A stretch of 64,000 nt of DNA, from assembly GCA_002633005.1 (NCBI GenBank), contig NMRA01000780.1, positions 62,001-126,000 on the forward strand. Reading direction: 5' to 3'. This DNA is from Phoronis australis (lineage: Eukaryota; Phoronida; Phoronidae). The notes beneath the pieces are model-generated. The model was given only the letters and a program-made list of their open reading frames with translations. It was not told the DNA's origin and searched no databases. Both the position numbers and the translations under genes were made by a program. Numbering within the stretch: the stretch's first letter is position 1; the number at the start of each line of letters is the position of its first letter. Shown here in pieces: positions 55,127-64,000 of this stretch.

Positions 55127-57704
55127 CTAGAAAAATTTTGTTATGTTGAACACTGGGTCATTTCTCTAATTCTTTGGGTTACGGCCAGTGGCAAGTTAAA
55201 AAATCCCCTGGGTCTGACAGCCTAGTTTCTCCACGGCGCGTTCCCAGCACAGAAGCACGGTATCTGCAAAGGCTCTACTCTAACGGCATGTAGTTGTCCA
55301 TGTGTCGCGCGCGCGCGGCTTGTCTTCACAGCGCGTGCATGCACTCTCACCGAATCGTGCAAACCACCCACGTCGACGCTCAGCGATCTCTCGCAAGACA
55401 CCTCACCTTACCGACTTCTCTTGTACACGCACAATTTCTGCACTGACTCCTCAAGCTGAGTGCAGTGATGGCTTCTGTAGGACTCAACTTAATTTTTTTG
55501 CAGATAGACAAACAGGCTCAGGCTCGGAACAGGAGCTAGTTCACCATTTCACCACCAACTTTCACATGGTCAAAAATAGAATTATTTTATTCTTGGTCTT
55601 GCTACAACATCAATACCAGCTGGTACAGCACTCTCGATTGCCCGCTTATGCAATGTTTGTTGACAGGGTTAGATTAGAGCTAGTGTCCTTGTATAACCTC
55701 CGCCCCAGTTGTCAGTCACTGAGCTGGTGAGCACTCAAGCAACATGACTTACTGAGGCTTGGTCAACTATAGCTAAAAAAACAACTTTGGATTTTCAGAA
55801 TGTTTTTATTTTTCTTCAGTATACTGTGCATCAAGAATTAAAGATTAGGATGACATAAAAATGTAAAAAAACAGTCAAAATTATTTTTTCTGTGTTTCCA
55901 CCTACCTTGCTGTTGATAACTACGTATGTATTTGATAGTGAAACCATGCGGCACTTTTTGCCCTATTTTTCCGCAAATTCTTTGCTTGAGAGAAAACAGC
56001 TACATGTATAATAATTGCACATTTTTTCGTTCATAAGATGATTTGTTAAGATTGTAAGAATTTTATGGAAAATTACGCATGCAAATACATGCACGGACGG
56101 CTTAATTGTGGCCAAGACGCCAAAATCGAGAACAGTCAACCATTCAGCATCTTTTGAAATTAGACACAGTAATTGGCCCACCCAACCCGTTGCATATAGG
56201 TACCGGGTACCCAATCTTAACTGGACAGCGGCAGATGGATGGAAAATTACCGGTACTAGGTTTTGAGAGGAAGCAATAAAATTTGTAAGTACAGATTATG
56301 CATTTCCAGGTCCCAAGACTTGACCACGATGCAGCAAGTGTTGTATCACTGCAGCAGGCAGAAGACACTCCGGCCTTCATTTAAGTGGATAAAGCCCTGA
56401 CCCCCCAACCCCAAACAAAATTATATTAAGCATAAAAATGCCGCAAGTGTAATATTTGATTTTTTTGGTCAACAAAAATGCACGGGATTTTTTGATTGAT
56501 GGAAACGTGCAAATCTGTGCACGGAGCACTCGGTTGCGCCAAAACATACTGAATTGGCGAAATGTGTGTCTTTGCATATCGTTCTTACTGAACTGAGGGA
56601 ATATTTTTGGTGTTAAGAAAAAAGTAACTGTGAAATTTCACCGATGAACTTGTTGGTAGTCAAAAATTAAGAATTGTCAAAGCACCGAACAATTTTGAGC
56701 ACAAGGAATTTTTGTATTGCATCGATAAACACTCAAATCTTTTGAACTGTTAAGATGGGATTTATTTTTGAAAAACTGTAATTCGTTGTTGCGGAACAGA
56801 CTTCGACCAACATTACGATAAAAAATGAGTGATAAATCACAAGACGTCTTCAATTGAATTATCTTGGGGCCGGCGAGACTAAGAACTTTCGTTGGCCCAT
56901 TGTCAAACGATAAGTACGAATCACTAAAGGGCTCTAAACCTCAGACAGACTGTTTTATATATCTGAGCTTAAACTTATGTACTGTTCGATATGCGCATTG
57001 AACTGTTCGTAATCAATGCGTACATATAGTGGTATACAGTTTCAACGTGCAGAAATGTACTCGTCAGTTTAACAACCCTCTGTGCTTCCTAAATAAGGGT
57101 AAGTAAGGTCTCGACCATCTAACTTATAGCCGGGCTACGTCTGATATCCGTTTGACGTTATTTACCCTCGTTCGAGATGTCAAGACCACTAAGTCGTCAA
57201 ATTTGCGCCATTAATCTGAGAAAGGAATAAGTTGAAACGTAATGGATGTAAATTGGGTTTTATAACGGTAAAAGTGATTAAACTCACTAAGTAAGTCATA
57301 TTTTGGCGACAGGGTGGATTAGTTTCCCACTATCACAAGTGGTGGCGCATCTCGGCAGCACCAAATAATGCCAAAAAGCGTTGGTATGTATCTTTGAAAA
57401 TCATGTTCGATCAACTGAATGCCAGTACTATTTGAACTATCATTCAGCTGGCGTTAGCTCACCGTACTCCATCACTTTGATTTATTGTTAAGAGCACTTC
57501 TTAAATTATGGTCTCGCTGTTTGGGTGAGCAAACAGTGAAAATTAGGTGGGAAATTTTCATGCAGGCAGGTACGAGTGTGCCCGTAGCTTCGACTTTTCG
57601 AATAACCACCCACGGGTTTACCGGCCAACTATCAAACAAGTGACGCATCCATTTCGTCACAATTATTCTCGACCAATCGATCTGGAAATCTTCCTTTATT
57701 TCAG
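55127..57704. other. Unassigned stretch upstream of the receptor gene
   Basis: Contains a CpG-rich patch with gcgcgcgcgc near 55308 and a 142-codon frame (55302-55730, plus) that starts inside it but has no recognisable domain. The receptor's 5' UTR exon(s) and promoter should lie in the right half; the acceptor at 57703-57704 implies an upstream non-coding exon that I could not place. Confidence 0.45.
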
Positions 57705-57723
57705 TCTATCTCAACCGTTAGCC

Positions 57724-59283
57724 ATGACGGACCGAGTTTTCTATTGGTACGTCATCTTAATTCTGGCAGCCGTTTTTATAGCAAATCTGTTGATCATTAA
57801 CATCTTAATCATCTGCGCCGTTTATTTTCTGAAATCTTCACGGACCCCTTCCTATCTTTTGTTCACCAGTCTATGTGCTGCTAACATCTTCGCCGCCATC
57901 TACGTGACCCCCGTAATGGCAATTAATTCAGTGGACGTGACGATTTCACCGACTAAAGCGGGATGCACAATGTACGAATATTTCAGATCTCTGGTCACTT
58001 ACTCCAGAGCTTTTTCGTACGTTGCTATCGCATATCAGCGCCACAAGCGGGTTGTTCAAGTAGCTCTATCAACCAAAACGATACTGCGCACAATGGTCTT
58101 GGTATGGGTTCTGAGCGCCATTTTCGCGTTGGAAACTCTTGCAACTGGCTTCAATGAAATAAAGATCACAAACGCTACGGGCGACTTGATAGACACGAAA
58201 TCTCTGTGCGTACAATCTGAGAAAAATGTAGCACTACGAGAAGGACAATATTTGGTAAACTTCATTCTTTCGTCCGTACTACCAATATGTGTTTTGCTTG
58301 CTCTCTATAGCAGGGTTGTGATTGTCATAGTCCGTCATTGCCCTGGAGGACACCTAGAACTTTTAAAACAGACAGTTGAAGTCCTAAATGAAATAGCATC
58401 AAAATCCACGTTGGGGATTGCCGAAAGCGGAAGCCCAAGCAAGCGCTTAACGCGTAATGTGTCAACTAATGCTGGAGAACACCAGCATACAAGTACCAGC
58501 AGCGTATCTCAGTTTAAAGCAATAGTGTCAATCATGGAAGACATTTCCGCAGGTCACTTGGGTCTCGCTACAAGAAGAAGACGAGAGACGACGAGGAATT
58601 CCGAACCAGCCAACAGAAACATTAATACCAGTGCCACTAGTTGTGAATCACGTTTCCAGTCACTGCCAGATGCGTTAAATCGTTTTGGAACAGCACCGCA
58701 GAAAGTTCCAGAAAAAATGGGAACTTCTCCAGCAACGAAAGAAAGTTCAGACCAATTTCTCAATACCTGGTTGCGTGATGCTTTCGGGAACGATGTCTCA
58801 AGTCAACAAAACACCCGTGAATGCATAACGAAACGGCCTATCGCGACATCAACAATAGCCGATTTAAAGAAGAGTTTTTCATTCAACCTCGACGATGAAA
58901 TGCCACCCATACCTGCGGAGTATTCCAGTAGAATCATGGCTTCACTGCTCATAATCGCCATGCTGGTGCTTTTTATAATGGTGGAGGTAGCTCAAACAGC
59001 TTTAGGGATGTACACACTGTTCGGACCTGGTTACTTCCACGGAATAGTAGAGGTTCAGCAGACGATATGGCTACTGGTTCTGTTTGGCGGCTGCTCAGAC
59101 GGGCTGTTCATGTTAGCAATGAACGCGAAACTGAGGACTGCAGTTAAAAACATGTTCAATCGGTGCTGCAAACCTAAATTAATTGGCAATCCAATAGTGG
59201 ATGTCACAGTTAACACAAATCCAAATGAATCCTCGTGCAATAACACCCCGATTCAAGTATTAGTCAATTCTCGGAGAAGCTGA
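57724..59283 (+). CDS. Atypical rhodopsin-like GPCR, single coding exon
   Basis: Seven-helix receptor of the plasma membrane, 519 aa. The frame is open from an ATG at 57547, but a good acceptor (cttcctttatttcag, ending 57704) lies 20 bases before the ATG at 57724, which gives the normal short N-terminus before TM1, so I use 57724. Visible: TM1 ending NLLIINILIICAVYF; TM2 SLCAANIF with Asn where class A has Asp2.50; the TM3 cysteine (GCTMYEYF) and AIAYQRHK in place of DRY; TM4 Trp (VWVLSAIF); an N-glycosylation site (NATG) in loop 2; TM5 Pro and Tyr (VLPICVLLALYSRV); a very long third intracellular loop of about 195 Ser/Thr-rich residues; TM6 (MASLLIIAMLVLFIMVEVAQ) without CWxP; TM7 with CSDGLF in place of NPxxY. 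Ligand unknown. A polyadenylation signal follows 72 bases after the stop. Confidence 0.88.
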   Translation: MTDRVFYWYVILILAAVFIANLLIINILIICAVYFLKSSRTPSYLLFTSLCAANIFAAIYVTPVMAINSVDVTISPTKAGCTMYEYFRSLVTYSRAFSYVAIAYQRHKRVVQVALSTKTILRTMVLVWVLSAIFALETLATGFNEIKITNATGDLIDTKSLCVQSEKNVALREGQYLVNFILSSVLPICVLLALYSRVVIVIVRHCPGGHLELLKQTVEVLNEIASKSTLGIAESGSPSKRLTRNVSTNAGEHQHTSTSSVSQFKAIVSIMEDISAGHLGLATRRRRETTRNSEPANRNINTSATSCESRFQSLPDALNRFGTAPQKVPEKMGTSPATKESSDQFLNTWLRDAFGNDVSSQQNTRECITKRPIATSTIADLKKSFSFNLDDEMPPIPAEYSSRIMASLLIIAMLVLFIMVEVAQTALGMYTLFGPGYFHGIVEVQQTIWLLVLFGGCSDGLFMLAMNAKLRTAVKNMFNRCCKPKLIGNPIVDVTVNTNPNESSCNNTPIQVLVNSRRS

Positions 59284-59354
59284 GTGCGTTGTACATGTAC
59301 TTTAGCGCGCCTTGTGCACTGCGGTTTCCGGCGTCTGTGTTCGTTAACATAAAA

Positions 59355-59360
59355 ATAAAA
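59355..59360 (+). terminator. Polyadenylation signal of the receptor gene
   Basis: AATAAA 72 bases downstream of the stop codon. Confidence 0.5.
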
Positions 59361-61793
59361 GAAGTGGTTACTTTTTTAGATCTTTCAACGGTGGAGTGAT
59401 ACATGGTAATCCCGCGTAACAGATCGTACAACGTTTTCCCACTGAGTTTCGGACCACTCTCGATGAAACCTTGATCTCATCTCTAAAGAGCCTTTTGGCT
59501 GAAGCCTTAAAGCAATTGCGAGCCCCCCCCCCTCGCCTTCCCCCCTCACAACATACATCTTTTGATATAGAGCTTATTTCGATCGAAGTTGGTTTAAAAG
59601 GTTCCAGTGGGTGTGATGTCAGAGCGTCAGAAGAACTCGGACAGTTCATTACTAGAGACCAGGCTGTGGAATGAGTTGACTTTTCGCGTGCCATTCGAGC
59701 GGAACATACATGATGTCGAAGTAGAACGTAGTTCACTGAGAAATCAATTCTCGGAGTTAAGAACACATTGAGGCCAATATTATTCCTCAAATAGGTCTAA
59801 ATCAAAGTTGGTGTCATTTCTTGGTCGAATGGAACGTGGGTTTATAACATGACGGACATTTCTAAATTAACATCAAGAACTAAGGTGGTGGCAATAGTCG
59901 CATACAGTGGTCCCGGATTTTGAGAATGAATTTTATAAATGGAATTCTCCCACTGGGGAATTCTCCCACTGGAGAAGATTGGTTGTCATGACGCAGGGTC
60001 CCTATAGGCGACTAGCACCCAAAAGTCTAGGGCTGAACTGTCGGAAGATTCCCTTCATTTTCCTTCAGCATCGAATATCTATAATCTTCATTGGCTAAAA
60101 ACTGCTCAGGTAGCATGACATGTGACCCCCATTCATTAGGAAAAGCCAATGGAAGCACGGAAGGCCAACGCATGCACTCCTTGTCATTACTTAACTTTTT
60201 ATTTTCTCCAAAAGTGTCAGTTTTCCAAGACAATGTCCAACAGACCTGCTTGGGAAAAGTACTCGTGACAACTGAAAAACGGAAATTCTTAATTAGTAAA
60301 AATGAAGGAGTAATTAATAGCCGATTATTTATTGAACAAAATCAACAATAGTGTAATAATAATCTCCACCGTACCAATATAATTTCCATATCAAAGTATA
60401 TAACAGAAATATCCAAAATTTTCACCATGTACCTCGAAAAAAATGAAGGACAAATTAAATTTACATTTTAACTATGACAGTCTTTGCACAGATCTTCATA
60501 ACAAATCTTGGCACAGCCAAAATCTATTTCCAAAGGGCATAACTTTATTTTCCTACATGCTCAGCATAAACCACTACCTAATACATAATAAGTCTATTTT
60601 ATACCAGTGCAGTAAACTGCCTTCCAATCAATGAATATAAACCAACTGCCTTGACCACTGCTGCCGCATGTTTTAACTACATGTTGTATCTCAACAACCA
60701 AGTCTAATTGAAAGTTCAGTGACCCCTTGCATAAAATAGTCCCAAATACAGTCCCAAATACGGAGTCAACTAAGTTCCCTAAATCTACTGGGTATTTGTG
60801 TATTTGTAAAAGCACTGATCGCCCTTTCTTATGATGTTTGAGTGACATTACTATGTCATTCTTTGGCTTTGATACAAATTGAGAGTGAACTCTGCATTGA
60901 ATTCTCAATATTATTGACAATAAGTACATGTAGGGATCTTTTCATGCAACGCACCTAATTTAATGGCCAAGTCACTGATTATTATGAGTCAATTAAGGGC
61001 TCAGTGATTAGTTAAAATTAGAAAAGCCCTAAGTCTAAGAGGAGCTCATAATAAAGATAAAAAAATAGAAAAATATTACATCTGTGAGTAAAGAATAAGC
61101 AAAAGATTCAGGGAACTTAGTAGAGTCCTTATTTAGTACTGTTTCATGCAACCAAGCACAGTAAAACACAAAATGGTCAGTAAATGCTTAGATGAGAGAT
61201 AGGTGGAGCTGCTTGTCTTTACTTAAAGTCTATTATAGTGAACAACTAGTCGACATTCACTTGCTAGTGCTAATGAATAAAGGTCCACCTTTTTAGCTTG
61301 TGAATTAGCTAACAACAAAAAGCAGGTCAGCATTCTCCATACGATAAAGGTGTCACCTGACATGTCTAGTCTACGGGACAGACTGATGTTACACTAACCT
61401 TCCCTAGTGAATTTTGAGACATTCAAGGAGACAGAATCGTTACCAATCCACAGTCAAAAGTGACACGATCAATGACAAATAATATATTAAATCTGCAAAC
61501 ACAAGTCAGTCAGCAATTTTCAAGCAAAACAAAGGAGACATTCGACCATCGACTCCAGATCCACAGCAATGACCACAAACCTGTTGTGCAACAGGTGGCA
61601 TAATGACGTTCCTAATTCTGAACAAGAATCCCTCATGTGACCATACATCCAGCCAGGAGCTAAAAACATTCAGGCTCTGAGAGTTATCAATAGTCTGGTT
61701 GAATGGTTGAAAACTATATTTACTCTGCAACTCTAACCTTGCTGAACCATTCAGCAACGTTGGTAGAATTTTCCACCCTGATTTTTTTCCCGT
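59361..61793. other. Stretch between the receptor and TMBIM4
   Basis: Converging gene ends. Contains a short direct repeat (gaattctcccactgg twice, 59942-59971) and a C-tract block near 59522. No gene recognised; open frames are short and without motifs. Confidence 0.5.
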
Positions 61794-61799
61794 TTTATT
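61794..61799 (-). terminator. Polyadenylation signal of TMBIM4
   Basis: AATAAA on the minus strand, about 127 bases past the stop codon. Confidence 0.55.
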
Positions 61800-61925
61800 T
61801 TACTAATGCACCCTAGCACAGTAAAAAATAATTTAAATTGTGTAACAAATTTTGATTAATTGAAGTGCCCCCTCCCCCCCCCCACCCCCTCCCTTCCTGA
61901 AGCCAGACAAATCCTCATCACCTGA

Positions 61926-64000
61926 CTACTTCCGAGACTCTCCAAGAATACGGAGAATATAGAGGAAGAGGTTGATGATGTCAAGGTAGAGGTCAATCGA
62001 TGCCAGGATGTACTCCTCAGGCGACAGTCGGTGCATGATCATGTGAGTGTCGTAGATGATGAAGAGTGAGAAGATCACAGCACCACCTATGGAGATGGCC
62101 TTCTGCATCAATGGACTTGGAAAGAAAACCTGAACAAAGAAGTCGGGAATTAAATATGGCTTTACAAACAAATCAAAATTTTTAAATGAGCAGTATTTCA
62201 TGCAGCTTAGATGGTATAATCACTACTTACTTTCAATCATTATAAGTGCTTTTATTGCTAGTGTGATTATTACTATTATTATTATTATTATCATTATTAT
62301 CACTATTGGCATTATATTATCATTACTATTACTGTTTCCACTACTATTACTATTATTAACTACTATTGCTCCTATTACTATTATTATGATATTATCATTA
62401 TAATTACACGTCTAATCATTGGTATTGTACATTACAGTACCTGCAGCATGCCAGCAATTATTAATATCCACAAAACAGCAAACAACCTGGAAAAAAACAA
62501 AGATTGTCAGGATATAAACATTAATTTCAGTTACCAGCTAAAGACAGCGGAGTATCATTTCAGACCAAGACCATAACTAACTGCAGACAAGAGCCATGTG
62601 GAAAGTTTAAATGCATCCACAATAGCACCCCAAATGGTACTGTATGCGTCTAGGGGTGTTTATCACAGCCATTAGATGGTGGGAATATGCTGAATGCATT
62701 CAGAAGTGGAGAGGTGTAGTTGTCCCATAAACTGAACAATATTTGCTAAATTTCATGAAAATCCATCAAGGAACTCCAAAGATAACAGAGGTGAATGAAA
62801 AAAATTTCCATTGCTATGTAAAGCGTAAGACTGAGCCAAGCATTTGTTGTTAATTTGTTAAGAATAAACTTGACAAAATTCAAAAAGACCTTGAAAGGGA
62901 GTAGAGAAGATACGACAGAAAAGAACACTGGGGGACACCACAGTAGCTGGACATATCTGAAAATTCACCTCAGTGTGTCTGAAAGATTTGGCATATACAT
63001 TCTTGGCCAAACAACTCAAAAATAATAAAAGTGGCCACTAGGTGTTGCAGAGTACATCAAATTCATCCTGTCGTGTTCATAATAGCAACTTGTTAAGCAA
63101 ATTTCATGAACTACCATCAAAAAACTGACGATACCAAAGCACACAATATAAAAACGAAAATTGCCACTAGGAGGCACAGCATTAGTTGGACCGGTTCAAA
63201 ATCTGTCCTCATCTGTCGTCAGCTTCATAGGCACACATGTGTCAAATCTCATTAAGATCCAGCAAAGCATAGGAGATACAGCAGCGGGTTCTGGACGCCC
63301 AGACAAAGATCAGAGCAATATGCGACATGCGCCCAAATGTGGGAGCATTACAAGTAATATAAATGTTAAAACTACTGACGACATAAACACTTGTGTAACC
63401 TTGCAAGGTTAACAACCATTCCTTGTATAGCTGAAAGTCAATTTAAGTGATCACAGAACGGTATTGATTAACCAGTAATAAATGCAAATCAGTACCTCGA
63501 AGTTGCATGGTGACACTTTTTATTTCACATCTTATTTAAAGTTATATTGGGTGCTGCATTGGCAGGTCAAGAACGGCTAACTTCAAAATATAAGTAAAAG
63601 CAAGAACGAAACAGTGTAATGAGCCAAAGGCAATACCCATGAGCTCCACTCTCACCATTATATCCACAGAAATCAAGAAGTGTAACTTAACTTAAAGCAC
63701 AATGAAACTTGCCAATGCCTGAAACAGAATGACCCAAGGTAGTAGCCAAATTACCCAATCAGCACCCAGTACACCTTCAAATAATATGCATTACATTTAT
63801 TCCTTCCCACTATACCAGGCTTTGTATAATTTTTGCTATTCAATTTGAATGACAATGAAAGGCTGATGCAATACATAAACACAATATTGCCTGGCAGTAA
63901 TAAAACAGTCAGATAATATTCTTCATAGTTACCCAGCTCCCATTAATGAGAAGTCCCGTTTGCTCTGAAGAGTGTAGACTGTGAGAGCCACTGCAACAGC
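61926..64000 (-). CDS. TMBIM4: TMBIM4 (Lifeguard-4/GAAP), 3' part, three exons
   Basis: Bax-inhibitor-1 family membrane protein of Golgi/ER, linked in known members to calcium leak and apoptosis control. Exons in coding order: 63933-64000 (cut by the window edge), 62441-62486, 61926-62129; phases 2 and 0 agree. The 46-bp middle exon is easy to miss. The translation runs AVAVALTVYTLQSKRDFSLM, GAG, LFAVLWILIIAGMLQ, then VFFPSPLMQKAISIGGAVIF, the family hallmark YDTHMIMHRLSPEEYILAS, and LYLDIINLFLYILRILGESRK. LQSKRDFS and LSPEEYILA with the short basic C-terminus favour TMBIM4 over GRINA/FAIM2 relatives. The N-terminal membrane segments lie beyond the right edge. An (ATT)n tract fills the last intron. 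Confidence 0.93.
62261..62403 (+). repeat. (ATT/ACT)n trinucleotide microsatellite
   Basis: Long imperfect run of att, act and atc triplets in the last intron of TMBIM4. Confidence 0.9.
62930..63440 (+). repeat. Dispersed repeat units carrying CTCF-core-like motifs (second cluster)
   Basis: Two units related to 52220-53280: gccactaggtgttgcag (63034-63050) followed by cataatagcaacttgtt, and gccactaggaggcacag (63163-63179) followed by gtcagcttcataggcacaca and gttaacaaccattcc. They lie in the TMBIM4 intron between the 68-bp and 46-bp exons. Confidence 0.6.

Noticed and set aside
55302-55730. 142-codon plus-strand frame starting in a CpG-rich patch
   Set aside because: Arg/Ser-rich start explained by GC-rich sequence; no domain and no conserved motif seen.
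57547-57723. Upstream extension of the receptor frame (59 codons)
   Set aside because: A strong polypyrimidine-rich acceptor lies just before the ATG at 57724, and the extension is charged and unlike a receptor N-terminus, so it is most likely intron.
62200-62403. Isoleucine-rich 67-codon frame
   Set aside because: Translation of an ATT microsatellite.

Overview
This is nuclear DNA from an animal. The genes are split by GT-AG introns, carry metazoan families (caveolins, a DEG/ENaC channel, Rab43, TMBIM4, a seven-helix receptor) and sit among wide AT-rich stretches with many short mobile elements. It looks like an invertebrate bilaterian, perhaps an invertebrate deuterostome such as a hemichordate or lancelet, but the sequence alone does not settle the phylum. 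Two of the four single-N positions are each followed by a near-identical copy of the preceding 0.4-0.9 kb, as expected for a heterozygous diploid whose two haplotypes were joined end to end.

Layout, left to right. At 3.8-7.6 kb is the 5' half of a DEG/ENaC (ASIC-like) sodium channel gene on the minus strand; its 3' half was not found and probably lies beyond the left edge. At 12.2-18.9 kb is a complete five-exon Rab43 gene on the minus strand (211 aa). Only 590 bp away, head to head, a cluster of three two-exon caveolin genes begins on the plus strand (19.4-22.0, 30.8-32.0 and 34.8-37.0 kb). All three share one intron position and encode unusually cysteine-rich caveolins. At 38.9-40.0 kb is a small secreted or luminal two-EF-hand protein on the minus strand. 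A gene-poor stretch follows to 53.6 kb, where one convincing but unidentified terminal exon lies on the minus strand. At 57.7-59.3 kb is a single-coding-exon rhodopsin-like receptor that lacks most of the usual class A activation motifs. At 61.9-64.0 kb is the 3' part of TMBIM4 (Lifeguard-4/GAAP) on the minus strand, cut by the right edge.

The spaces hold mobile DNA: a Penelope-like element remnant flanked by inverted repeats (23.4-24.0 kb), tRNA-derived SINEs, several families of short G/C-tract MITE-like elements (one nested inside another, one with a clear 5-bp target duplication), an inverted array of about 21-26-bp units at 50.5-50.9 kb, and two clusters of a repeat that carries CTCF-core-like motifs on either side of the receptor gene.

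The genes do not form an operon. A loose theme is membrane biology: a surface channel, a trafficking GTPase, caveola coat proteins, a receptor and a Golgi/ER membrane protein. Whether the head-to-head Rab43-caveolin pair is co-regulated is a testable idea, not something the sequence shows. The most unusual observation is the cysteine-rich tandem caveolin family, followed by the motif-poor receptor with its roughly 195-residue third loop and the repeats carrying CTCF-like motifs.
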